From: Glycomyces albidus
GTDB lineage: Bacteria > Actinomycetota > Actinomycetes > Mycobacteriales > Micromonosporaceae
Assembly: GCF_009451885.1 (NCBI RefSeq)
Contig: NZ_WIAO01000042.1
Coordinates: 1 to 37,697 of the forward strand
DNA: 37,697 bases
Reading direction: 5' to 3'
Positions 8,835 to 15,735 of this stretch are shown in pieces (within the stretch, counting starts at the first letter, position 1; each line of letters starts with the position of its first letter). The notes under the pieces were generated by a model. That model was not told the origin of the DNA. It saw only the letters and a list, made by a program, of their open reading frames with translations, and did no database searches. A program made the position numbers and the translations under genes.

Positions 8835-9278
8835 CTACGGCACCGATCGCATACTCCGACCAGTCGAGGGTGAGAAGGAAGCGGCGACGAGTTCGACTTC
8901 GAAGCCGTCCTGGTTCTCCAGATACGCCGCATAGTGGTCGCCGCCTCCGGCGAACGGGTGCCGGTCAGGGAACATCAGAGTCCAGCCGTGCTCGCTGCCC
9001 TCGGCGACCAGCCGTTCGACCTCGGCGTCATCTCCGACGTGGAAGGCCAGGTGGTTCAGACCCGGTGCGCACCGGTCGTGCCGGCTCCCGGTCAGTGCCG
9101 GAGACTGCTCCACCACCAGGTAGGTGGGGCCGAGCCGCCAGCTGCGTCTTGCCGGCCACTCCTGGTGCAGCGCATAGCCGAGGCGTTCAAGCAGCCAGCC
9201 CAAGGAGTCGACGGCCCGGGTGAGATCGGGCACCCACAGCTCGACATGGTCCAAGGTTCCGGCGACTGGAAGCTCCAT
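8835..9278 (-). CDS. VOC/glyoxalase-bleomycin resistance family protein
   Basis: Small metal-site enzyme or binding protein of the vicinal oxygen chelate fold, 147 aa. It opens with the typical LDHVELWVPDL strand carrying the first His. GLNHLAFHVGD begins the second module, and YLENQDGFEVELVA carries the terminal Glu. ATG 9278 puts that first strand at residue 9 as in relatives; a longer frame upstream is Arg-rich and unlikely. It is convergent with the kinase gene. Substrate not predictable. Confidence 0.85.
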   Translation of the reverse strand: MELPVAGTLDHVELWVPDLTRAVDSLGWLLERLGYALHQEWPARRSWRLGPTYLVVEQSPALTGSRHDRCAPGLNHLAFHVGDDAEVERLVAEGSEHGWTLMFPDRHPFAGGGDHYAAYLENQDGFEVELVAASFSPSTGRSMRSVP

Positions 9279-9396
9279 GGCGGCAATCCTACGGAGCTCG
9301 GCGGCACCGGATGGCGCACAGCGGCGGGGAGGTGTCCGCACGGAACGCCCGGCAACCGATGCGCCTGGAGGCGCGCCGCGGGCCCCCTCGGGTTGT

Positions 9397-9421
9397 TCCG
9401 TCCCGTTAGGCTCGGGACGGA
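9397..9421 (+). promoter_or_regulatory. Palindromic operator-like site over a -10-like hexamer before the RICIN gene
   Basis: Nine-bp arms (9397-9405 and 9413-9421) flank a 7-nt centre that contains TAGGCT, a good actinobacterial -10 hexamer, 34 bp before the start of the small RICIN gene. A repressor bound here would cover the promoter. No clear -35 is visible. Confidence 0.4.
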
Positions 9422-9454
9422 CTTCTCCCTACCCCCCTCGGAGCGTGCTCGCTG

Positions 9455-10033
9455 ATGGCCGGTGGTTTCAGAACTGGAACTCGCCCCAGTTTCAACCTGA
9501 AGTTCAAGCTGCCGTTCGTCGACATCGAAGTCATCGACATCGCCGGATACGCGGCGCTGCGCAAAGGCGCCCCGGTCGCGGGGCCGTTCATGCTCGTCGA
9601 GCGTGCGAGCGGCTACGCGCTGGAGACCGATGCGCGAGCGCAGCCGTTCACGCGCCCCGTCCTCGGCACCGCGCACGGCGGCCTCGGTCAGCAATGGGGG
9701 TTTCGGCGGCCGGTATCGAAGAGCGACGAGTTCACGATCCTGTCAGTGGTCAACGGCATGGCGTTGGACGCGACAACTGTTGACGCCACAGTGCCCGCCG
9801 GCAATGGGGCGCCGCTGGTGCTGTACGAGGAGCACGCTAAGCCCTGGCAGCGGTGGGAGACGCAACCGGTACCGGATGGCATCGGCTGGATGATCACCAG
9901 CGTCCACAACGGGCACGTCATCGACTGCACACCGGTCCCGCAGCCGGGCAAGGAACTGGTGTGGATGTGGGAGAGGAACGGCCTGGCGCATCAGCAGTTC
10001 CTGATACTCCCGATCGGACGCGTGCCCCGCTGA
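9455..10033 (+). CDS. Small RICIN-type beta-trefoil protein
   Basis: 192 aa without a signal peptide or membrane segment. Three subdomain ends can be seen (GQQWGF, WQRWET and HQQFLI), the Q-x-W spacing of a RICIN/beta-trefoil fold. It is therefore a predicted cytoplasmic lectin-like or ligand-binding protein, not a catalytic one. ATG 9455 has GGAG about 12 nt upstream; the first 25 residues are beta-like and basic. It stands alone on the plus strand between the VOC gene and the convergent unknown cluster. Ligand unknown. Confidence 0.75.
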   Translation: MAGGFRTGTRPSFNLKFKLPFVDIEVIDIAGYAALRKGAPVAGPFMLVERASGYALETDARAQPFTRPVLGTAHGGLGQQWGFRRPVSKSDEFTILSVVNGMALDATTVDATVPAGNGAPLVLYEEHAKPWQRWETQPVPDGIGWMITSVHNGHVIDCTPVPQPGKELVWMWERNGLAHQQFLILPIGRVPR

Positions 10034-10173
10034 GCCACGACTCAGCCACGGCTGCGCCACCGTGTCGCAGCGCCTGACTCGACCTCCGATGGCGCGGTCG
10101 GAGTGATCCCTTCCCAATCTCGGTGCGTTCGATTGCGAGCGCAACCGACATCGCCAACCCACCCGCACGCCAA
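10034..10173. other. Intergenic region, no gene seen
   Basis: Non-coding stretch after the RICIN gene and before the shared hairpin. No gene or RNA is recognisable. Confidence 0.5.
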
Positions 10174-10204
10174 GGCGGTGCGGGAGCGGCGAAGCCGCAC
10201 CGCC
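10174..10204. terminator. Hairpin between RICIN gene and the unknown cluster
   Basis: Arms GGCGGTGCGG and CCGCACCGCC (10 bp, perfect) around an 11-nt loop. It lies between convergent genes and probably ends both transcripts; no T-tract. Confidence 0.5.
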
Positions 10205-10275
10205 GCACACGGCGGCCGAGCCGGCAATGCCCATCGGGAAACCACCGCCGGCTCGACCGCCGAACTGCATCGCGG

Positions 10276-10737
10276 TCAGCCGAGGAGCCAGACCGTCATG
10301 ACCGCCTTCGCGCGCTCGACCACGCGATCAGGGTTGGCCCGCAGCCACGGAGACCGCGCGACCTGAGAGCTGAGCAGTGCGTAGAGCACCGGGCCGCGCT
10401 GCTGGTCGCTCAGCGGTTCGAGCAGGTGCGGCTCCCCGTAGAGGGAGCGGACCGCCGCTTCGATCGCGAGGTAGTCGGGCGGCGGCTCGGTTCCGGCCCC
10501 GGCCCGGCGGATCTCGTCCATGAGCGCCGCGAGCGCATCGTGGTCGACCGGTCCGGCCCCGAGCCCCGCGCCGGGGCCGAGCCGGCATTCGAGGCAGACG
10601 GCGACCGCCGCGCGGAGCAGCTCCACCGCCGTCCGGTGGTCGCCGGGGCTGAAGCGGCCCCGCAGGCTCGCGGCGGCATCGAGGTCGCCTGTTACCAGTG
10701 CGGACAGGTGCCGGTGGTGCAGTTCCTCGGGTTTCAT
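10276..10737 (-). CDS. Unknown protein, diverged copy of its upstream neighbour (cluster gene 7)
   Basis: 153 aa, soluble and mostly helical. I do not recognise the family. It shares an ordered pattern with the 237-aa protein encoded just upstream: an H-x-x-A-L/R-x-x-G-D-x-x-x-A opening, a central helix, a DxxxLAALM helix and an A-x-x-x-A-V-R-S/A-x-x-G-E segment, which suggests an old tandem duplication. The ATG overlaps the upstream stop (ATGA), so the two are co-translated. Last gene of the minus-strand cluster. Confidence 0.75.
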   Translation of the reverse strand: MKPEELHHRHLSALVTGDLDAAASLRGRFSPGDHRTAVELLRAAVAVCLECRLGPGAGLGAGPVDHDALAALMDEIRRAGAGTEPPPDYLAIEAAVRSLYGEPHLLEPLSDQQRGPVLYALLSSQVARSPWLRANPDRVVERAKAVMTVWLLG

Positions 10738-11447
10738 TCGGTCTCCTCCTCATCGGCTGCGGCTGCGGGTCGGATGTCGGCGGGGCGCGCTTCTGCCGGG
10801 ACCGGGTCCCGTTCGGATCCGGGCCCGGGAGCGGCTTCCGTCCGCGGCGCGGGAGGCCCGAACGGCTCCCCGAACATCGCCCGCCCGGTGTCGCTCAGGA
10901 CCTCGGCGCCGATCACTTCGGCGCCCGCGAACAGCTCCATGAGCGCGCCGTCGGTGACGCCGGGATCGACGAGCTCGGTCATGACCGCCCACATGTACCC
11001 CGGCTGCTCGCTGACCGGGACCTCGGTCATGAGCAGCGACTCCCCGCACACGGCGCGGACCAGCGCCTCGGCGCGGATCGCGCAGAACCCGTTCCCGGGC
11101 CGGTAGTGCTTCTCGTGCAGGCGTTTCGTGAGCGCGGCCAGGTCTTCGGGGTCGGGCCGGGTCCCGAACTCCTCGACCACGACCTGACAGAACAGGTAGA
11201 GGACGAACAGCAGGTGCGCCATCCGCCGGGCCTCGCCGATCTGCACGGCGAGGCCGAGGGCCGTCTCGGTGTCCCCGCGAAGGCGGGCGGTGGCGTGGGC
11301 GCGGAACAGCTCCTTGTCGCCGTCGCGCGGACTCGGCCGGGTGTCGCTGCCGGACATGGATTCCCCGGACATGGATTCGCCGGGCATTGCCTCGCTGGGC
11401 AACGCTTTGCCGGGCATTGCTTTGTCGGACACGGGTTCGTCGGACAT
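10734..11447 (-). CDS. Unknown protein with pentapeptide-repeat head and Pro/Ala-rich tail (cluster gene 6)
   Basis: 237 aa. The first 35 residues are about six copies of a 5-residue unit of the type (P/S)GExM, encoded by 15-bp tandem repeats. A predicted helical globular core (about 40-190) follows, then a Pro/Ala/Glu tail. The core resembles the next gene's product. The first ATG (11447) has AAGGA about 10 nt upstream and lies 5 nt after the preceding stop. Because the repeats carry in-frame Met codons, shorter forms from internal starts are conceivable. No known domain recognised. Confidence 0.75.
   Translation of the reverse strand: MSDEPVSDKAMPGKALPSEAMPGESMSGESMSGSDTRPSPRDGDKELFRAHATARLRGDTETALGLAVQIGEARRMAHLLFVLYLFCQVVVEEFGTRPDPEDLAALTKRLHEKHYRPGNGFCAIRAEALVRAVCGESLLMTEVPVSEQPGYMWAVMTELVDPGVTDGALMELFAGAEVIGAEVLSDTGRAMFGEPFGPPAPRTEAAPGPGSERDPVPAEARPADIRPAAAADEEETE
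11343..11447 (-). repeat. 15-bp tandem repeats in the 5' end of cluster gene 6
   Basis: Seven imperfect 15-bp units in frame (for example GATTCCCCGGACATG followed by GATTCGCCGGGCATT on the plus strand). They encode pentapeptides and could change copy number without a frameshift. Confidence 0.75.
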
Positions 11448-11452
11448 GGTTC

Positions 11453-11824
11453 CTATCCTTCGCAGGTGCGGTGGGCCCGGTTCCAGGCGTCGAGGGCGGC
11501 GCGCTTAATCTGCGCGGCGCGGCCTGGCGGGCGGGCCCACTCGAGGTGGTCGGGTTCGGTGACGTGGAGATCGATGCGCCTGGTGTCGAAGCCGGTCAGG
11601 TAGCCGACGACCGGCGGGACCTGGTCCTGGACGGTGATCCACAGGCGCGGAGTCCCGGCGAGGACGCCGAACCGGAGGCGACGCTCCCCGACCTCCGATT
11701 CGCCGACGACGGTGAGCGCGGCAGGATCGATCCCGGAGAAGGAACGCACCGGCAACGGGATCGCCTTGAGCGCGTTCGCGTATCGCGCACGTACGCGATG
11801 GGGTGAGAGCCGGCCTATGCCCAT
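11453..11824 (-). CDS. Unknown 123-aa protein (cluster gene 5)
   Basis: 123 aa, basic, no membrane segment or signal peptide. It has a beta-rich centre (VVGESEVGERRLRFGVLAG, RLWITVQDQVPPVVGYL) and an Arg/Lys-rich helical end with WARPPGRAAQIKRAALDAW. I do not recognise it. The start overlaps the end of the large upstream gene by 10 nt and the stop is 5 nt from the next start, so it belongs to the same transcript. A partner of the large coiled-coil protein is possible from this coupling. Confidence 0.7.
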   Translation of the reverse strand: MGIGRLSPHRVRARYANALKAIPLPVRSFSGIDPAALTVVGESEVGERRLRFGVLAGTPRLWITVQDQVPPVVGYLTGFDTRRIDLHVTEPDHLEWARPPGRAAQIKRAALDAWNRAHRTCEG

Positions 11825-13929
11825 ACCGCACCGCCGAACGCCGATTCGACCGGAAGGCCCGCTTCAGCGGCACCGGCCGTGCGGACGCTCCGGCGTGCGT
11901 GGATCTCGGTCCGAGCCCGCTCGGCGCCCCGGATCGCCTGAGCGAACCTGCTGGTACGCAACGCGATCGCTGTCCGGGCGGCGGCCTCGCGCGGCCTGGG
12001 GGCCTCGCCGGGTCGGGACGCGGCTCCGCGAAGCATGTGGACCTCGCGAGACCCGGATGCGTCCCCATGAGGTGTCGAGACCTCGCCGGACAGGGACGCG
12101 GCCTCACGCGGTCTCGGGATCGAAGTGGCGGCCGGAGGCTCCACCGGGCCGGGCGCCCCGGCGGCCGAACCGTCCCCGGTTCCGATGGAAGCGGCGGCGC
12201 GGACATCGCGCGGATCCCCTTGCCGCCCTTGCCGATGCTTGAACGCGCCCGCGACGGCGCGGACCAGCCGCGCGAACCGGCCGCCGACCGGACCGCCGTC
12301 CCGCTCGCCTGCGGGGGCGGTGCGGTTCGTGCGGTGCGCGGCCGCGAGTTCGGCCGACTTGACCAGGAACCGGTCCCAGGCGTCCTCGCGGAGCTTGTCG
12401 AACCGGTGCGGCACTTCGGTAAACACTTCGGCGGCACCGGCGGACGCGCACCCCGATGCGGTCCCGCCGAACCGCTCGGAGCCTCCGGCGACTTGCCGGG
12501 TTTCGTCCGACCGGCTCGGCCGCTCGACGGTCTCCCGGGGTCCGTCCGACCAGTGCGGCGCCCCGGCGGCGGCGAAGGTGTCGCCACCGCCGACGGACCG
12601 GTTCGCGGGCAGACCGGGCCGGACGGGCTCGGGCGGGTCCTCGCTGTTGCGGTCGGCCTGCGACCAACCGGCACCCCGACGCGGCACCGGCGACCGCCGA
12701 CGACCCTGACCGAAACCCCCTTGCGCCCGAGCGCTTTCGGAATCCTCCCGGCTGCGGGACGACGGCTCAGAACCGGACCCCCATCGACGCGGCGAACCGG
12801 CCCCGGAACCGCCGGCGCCGTTTCCGCCCGACCGGTCGGAGTGATCAGAACGCCCGGACCGGTCACTGTCGGAGTGATCAGGCCGCCCAGACCGGTTGCG
12901 ATCGGCGTGGTCGGACCGCTCAGACCGGTCGCGGTCGTTGCGCTCCTGGCGGTTCCGCCGGGCCGCCGCATCGGCGTCGCGGGCCGCCACCTGCTCGGCT
13001 TCGTGGGCGGCCGCATGGACCGCGACCGCGGTCTCGGCCTCACGGGCCGCCATCTGCTCGGCTTCATAGGCAGCCGCACGAGCCGCAGCCGCGGTCTCGG
13101 CCTCGCGGGCCGCCGCCTGCTCAGCCTCATGTGCGGCCGTGCGGGCCGCAGCCTCGGTTTCGGCCTCGCGGGCTTCGCGTTCGCGGGTGATGCGGGTGCG
13201 GCGCTCGTACAGGGCTTCGGCGTGCTCGGCCCATTCGGCCTTCTCGGGTTCCTCCTCGATCTCCCACCACGGGATCGGATCGGGCAGCTCATTGCGGCGG
13301 TGACGGCCGGTGCGCCGGTCCGGGAACCAGTCGGGCGAGCCGAACGGACCCGGGTCGAGCACGTCGTAAGGGCGGTCGGTGTCGATCAGCCAGTCATCGC
13401 CGGGCTTGTGCCGCAGGTGATCCGGCTCGAAGCGCGGACTCGACGGGTCCGAGTCGGGTGCGTCGAGGTCGCACAGGTCGGGGCGCGTCTGGTACCGGTA
13501 CGCGCCCGGTGTCATCGGATCAGGTGATCCGTCGGCGAGGAAGAGCCGCCGCCCCGCCCAGTCGTAGAACCCGTCGACCTCCTCGAACAGGCCCGGGTTT
13601 TGCGGGTGCGAGTAAGCGCGGTTATGGCGGGGATCGTCGTCGGCAGACCTGCGCTCGCCCGGGATGAGGTCGGGCGCAGACCCGGTCCCGCCCTGGGCGA
13701 GGCCGGACGCGGAACCGCTGGACGCGGCCGGTTCAGGGTCAGCGCTGACGGCGCTGACCGCCCGGTCGGCCGCTGCGGCGGCCCGAAACCTGCGGGTCAG
13801 GTCCGAGTCGCCGAGCGGGTCGGGTTCCTCGTGGCGGGACGCGGGAGTGTAGGCGGCCGTATCGGATTCGAAGTCGCGGGAATGGCTGTTTTCAGGTACG
13901 CCCGAATAGCGTATCGTCGTAGACGACAC
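11815..13929 (-). CDS. Large repeat-rich coiled-coil protein of unknown function (cluster gene 4)
   Basis: About 704 aa from GTG 13929. Order: Ala/Ser-rich disordered N-terminus; a folded-looking, Trp/Tyr/Pro-rich block (about 105-230, with DGFYDWAGRRLFL and PDPIPWWEIEEEP); three 21-residue Ala/Glu repeats (about 253-315) that should form a coiled coil; an Arg/Ser/Asp/His repeat tract (about 327-370); a long low-complexity stretch; a helical patch (FDKLREDAWDRFLVKSAELAAAH); and Arg/Pro/Glu-Ala repeats at the C-terminus. No signal peptide, membrane helix or ATPase motif. The frame is open back to an ATG at 14121, but that lies upstream of the apparent promoter start, so GTG 13929 is preferred. 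It looks like a scaffold or filament-like protein; this is inference. Confidence 0.7.
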   Translation of the reverse strand: MSSTTIRYSGVPENSHSRDFESDTAAYTPASRHEEPDPLGDSDLTRRFRAAAAADRAVSAVSADPEPAASSGSASGLAQGGTGSAPDLIPGERRSADDDPRHNRAYSHPQNPGLFEEVDGFYDWAGRRLFLADGSPDPMTPGAYRYQTRPDLCDLDAPDSDPSSPRFEPDHLRHKPGDDWLIDTDRPYDVLDPGPFGSPDWFPDRRTGRHRRNELPDPIPWWEIEEEPEKAEWAEHAEALYERRTRITREREAREAETEAAARTAAHEAEQAAAREAETAAAARAAAYEAEQMAAREAETAVAVHAAAHEAEQVAARDADAAARRNRQERNDRDRSERSDHADRNRSGRPDHSDSDRSGRSDHSDRSGGNGAGGSGAGSPRRWGSGSEPSSRSREDSESARAQGGFGQGRRRSPVPRRGAGWSQADRNSEDPPEPVRPGLPANRSVGGGDTFAAAGAPHWSDGPRETVERPSRSDETRQVAGGSERFGGTASGCASAGAAEVFTEVPHRFDKLREDAWDRFLVKSAELAAAHRTNRTAPAGERDGGPVGGRFARLVRAVAGAFKHRQGRQGDPRDVRAAASIGTGDGSAAGAPGPVEPPAATSIPRPREAASLSGEVSTPHGDASGSREVHMLRGAASRPGEAPRPREAAARTAIALRTSRFAQAIRGAERARTEIHARRSVRTAGAAEAGLPVESAFGGAVWA
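12837..12935 (-). repeat. 33-bp tandem repeats (Arg/Ser/Asp/His tract)
   Basis: Three units starting at 12837, 12870 and 12903, sharing CGGAGTGATCA-like beginnings and ACCGGT near the end. They encode 11-residue charged repeats of the type DRSGRxDHSD. Confidence 0.7.
12982..13173 (-). repeat. 63-bp tandem repeats encoding a coiled coil
   Basis: Three in-frame 63-bp units (21 residues, exactly three heptads) of the form AREAETxAAAxxAAxEAEQxA, followed by a partial fourth. Copy-number change would lengthen or shorten the coil in whole heptads. Confidence 0.8.
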
Positions 13930-13952
13930 GGAAAGCTCGCTTTCTGTTGTTG

Positions 13953-13997
13953 GCCGCCCGGTGGACCGAGTTTGGTAGCGAGGAGCCACCGGGCGGC
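13953..13997 (-). promoter_or_regulatory. Inverted repeat in the leader of the large cluster gene
   Basis: Perfect 12-bp arms GCCGCCCGGTGG (13953-13964) and CCACCGGGCGGC (13986-13997) with a 21-nt loop. It sits 24 nt before the GTG start and downstream of the predicted promoter, so it would form a stable stem in the mRNA leader. It could be an attenuator, a protein-binding stem or an mRNA stabiliser. Confidence 0.55.
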
Positions 13998-14109
13998 GGT
14001 TACATTCTGGCCTATAGATGAAGGCTAATGAGAGCTGGATGCTTCGTAACAAGCTCCGTTCGAGACGTAAGGAATTGGCCCGCAAGTGATTGCGAGTGCC
14101 GGTGCTCCG

Positions 14110-14138
14110 ATGATGACGCACAGTTTGTGCTCTGTCAA
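14110..14138 (-). promoter_or_regulatory. Promoter with operator-like repeat for the large cluster gene
   Basis: On the minus strand TTGACA (14133-14138) is a perfect -35, followed after 17 nt by CATCAT (14110-14115) as a weaker -10. The spacer contains the inverted repeat GCACA-GTT-TGTGC (14118-14130), well placed for a repressor. It would start transcription about 170 nt before GTG 13929. Confidence 0.5.
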
Positions 14139-14171
14139 CTTACGGTGCAAAGTGATGTCAGTCGCGTCTAG

Positions 14172-14214
14172 ACGGGTAAGGGGTCCAGGCCATTGGCCTG
14201 GACCCCTTACCCGT
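14172..14214. terminator. 43-bp near-perfect palindrome, probable bidirectional terminator
   Basis: Arms of 21 bp with one central base: 14172-14192 and 14194-14214, from ACGGGTAAGG to CCTTACCCGT. It lies between the stop of the 143-aa gene (14283) and the promoter of the large gene. As RNA it would form a very strong hairpin without a U-tract, so a terminator that splits the cluster into two transcripts is the simplest reading. A protein-binding or recombination site is the alternative. Confidence 0.6.
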
Positions 14215-14282
14215 AGGATGGTCAACCTAGCGGAACGTGCTCGCTTTGCCTTGCTGCCCAAGCATTCTGCTCGGGCCTTTGA

Positions 14283-14714
14283 TCACTCGTCGCCTTCATC
14301 GGTCAACGAAATGGCCTCTTCGATGAACGCAGCCTTTTCCTCGGCCGACAACTCCTGGTCAGTCATGAGGACATAAGGCAGCATCAACAACAACTGCTGG
14401 ACCAGAGTTGTATTGAGGCCATCGAGCAGCCCCTCCTCACCGCGACCTGATCGAATCATGGCTTCGACCACGGTCGGCTTCAACAGATCTGCGCCATTCG
14501 GAAACCGGTCCGCAAGGCCGCGACTGTAAGCGGCGACTTCGGCATAAGTCGACCCGGCCGGGAATCGACGCGATGCAGCGATCGCAAGCGCCGATCCCGC
14601 CAACGCATATGCCCTCGCAGGCCCAATCCGGGCCGCGATCGCCTTTGGGTTCTCGGATCCTTTGGTGATCAGCGCGGTCAGCAGCGCGACCTCGTCGGGG
14701 TTTCTATCCGCCAC
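14283..14714 (-). CDS. Unknown 143-aa helical protein (cluster gene 3)
   Basis: 143 aa with an acidic C-terminus (ISLTDEGDE). It has an Ala-rich helical core (ARAYALAGSALAIAASRRF) and a Leu-rich helix (LVQQLLLMLPYVLM). I do not recognise the family. GTG 14714 overlaps the end of the preceding gene by 11 nt and is chosen because upstream sequence in this frame is Arg/Ser/Trp-rich shadow. Base composition is lower in GC than most neighbours. As the coupled partner of the ESX-like 254-aa protein it could be a chaperone or immunity-type protein; this is speculation from position only. Confidence 0.7.
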   Translation of the reverse strand: MADRNPDEVALLTALITKGSENPKAIAARIGPARAYALAGSALAIAASRRFPAGSTYAEVAAYSRGLADRFPNGADLLKPTVVEAMIRSGRGEEGLLDGLNTTLVQQLLLMLPYVLMTDQELSAEEKAAFIEEAISLTDEGDE

Positions 14715-15468
14715 GGTTCTCGGCCTTCCTAAACCTGGAGCTGATTCGCTCAAATTGTCGCACGATCGGTTGCAGCGTCTTTGTGACGACCAGCGATGCC
14801 ACGAAGCTTGCCATGACCGCGCCTCCACCGCCGACCTTCGGCGCCGGCATCTCGGTCAGCACGGGCTCACGCGAGCTCAGCGTCTCAGACACGGCGTTCT
14901 GCTGGGCCTTCGCCGGCGACGGCTCACCGAAGATCGCGTCCCACGCCGTATCGAAGTTCTTATCCAGTGCCTTCGTCGCATCCTCGACCTGGTCCCCCTT
15001 GCCGACCGCCTCCCGAAAGAGCGTCGAGCCTTTCTTACGACGGGGAGGTTCGAGCAAGTCAATACCGGTCGGGGTCGGGTCTTGCCGCAGGTGTGGCGGG
15101 ACCGCGTCCAGATGGCCGGCGGCGGGGCGTCCGTCCCTCGTCGTGACGGTCCCGTCAGCGGCGATGAACGATCCACCCGGGCCCGAGCCTTTCGCCGCGC
15201 CGGGTCCCATGGTGCCGTGCACGGCCGACATCGCCTGCCAGTGCGCCTTGACGAGCACACCCTCAATCGCGGCCCGGATCGCCTGGGCCTCCTCAATACG
15301 GTCGACGGCCTGCCGCAGTTGCGCGGCACGACCTTCGATGCCCAACTGGGCCACCGCCCCGGCGGTCGCCTCGGCCTGACCCTTCGACGAGTCGATGGGC
15401 CCCGACAGCCCGGCGACTTCAGCCCGGTCGGCCTCGATCATCGCGGCCAGGTCTCGTACGTTCCCCAC
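14704..15468 (-). CDS. Protein with small-helical N-domain and C-terminal hydrophobic segment (cluster gene 2)
   Basis: 254 aa from GTG 15468. Residues 1-80 are clearly related to the 85-aa protein encoded just upstream (shared pattern SKxxAExTxGxAxxLGxE...IEEA). A Gly/Pro linker and a short beta-like patch (FIAADGTVTTRDG) follow, then a Lys/Arg-rich region, a helix (ATKALDKNFDTAWDAIFG) and a near-C-terminal hydrophobic segment (AVMASFVASLVVTKTL) with a basic tail, possibly a membrane anchor or membrane-active helix. The layout of an ESX-like head plus variable tail resembles some secreted or polymorphic-toxin-type proteins, but no catalytic motif is seen. Confidence 0.7.
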   Translation of the reverse strand: MGNVRDLAAMIEADRAEVAGLSGPIDSSKGQAEATAGAVAQLGIEGRAAQLRQAVDRIEEAQAIRAAIEGVLVKAHWQAMSAVHGTMGPGAAKGSGPGGSFIAADGTVTTRDGRPAAGHLDAVPPHLRQDPTPTGIDLLEPPRRKKGSTLFREAVGKGDQVEDATKALDKNFDTAWDAIFGEPSPAKAQQNAVSETLSSREPVLTEMPAPKVGGGGAVMASFVASLVVTKTLQPIVRQFERISSRFRKAENRGG

Positions 15469-15477
15469 GGCCGCAAC

Positions 15478-15735
15478 CTAAGCCTGTTTCGCAGCTTCTG
15501 CCGCGCTCCGGGCCTCCCCCAGCTTGTTCACCAGAGCAGCGGTCATCGCGCTCGCCTCCTCCAACTGGTCCTTGCAGGCGGCAACCGCAGCGGCGGCGCG
15601 CTCGACGCCCAGGGACTGCGCCTGACCGAAGGTCTCTTCCGCGCTCGCCTTGCTGGCCTCGATCCGGGCTTGCAGCTCGGTCACCGCGTCGGTATTCGCG
15701 TTGATGGAGGCGATCACTTCATCTACAGACGCCAT
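15478..15735 (-). CDS. Small ESX/DUF-like all-helical protein (cluster gene 1)
   Basis: 85 aa, predicted two long amphipathic helices with a break near LGVE; no Trp-x-Gly motif, so not a canonical WXG100 protein. It resembles, as far as I recall, small uncharacterised helical proteins of actinobacteria (perhaps the DUF6244 type; not verified). AGGAAGG lies 6 nt before ATG 15735, the best ribosome site of the cluster, so this is probably its first gene. Its sequence repeats as the N-domain of the next gene, 9 nt downstream. Confidence 0.75.
   Translation of the reverse strand: MASVDEVIASINANTDAVTELQARIEASKASAEETFGQAQSLGVERAAAAVAACKDQLEEASAMTAALVNKLGEARSAAEAAKQA

Noticed and set aside
11768..11785. 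Another GTTCGC-N5-GCG match (ClgR-like) near 11774
   Set aside because: It lies inside the 123-aa cluster gene; about one chance match per window is expected at this GC content.
13930..14121. N-terminal extension of the large cluster protein to ATG 14121
   Set aside because: The region holds the likely promoter, the leader stem and sequence of non-coding character; GTG 13929 is a better start.
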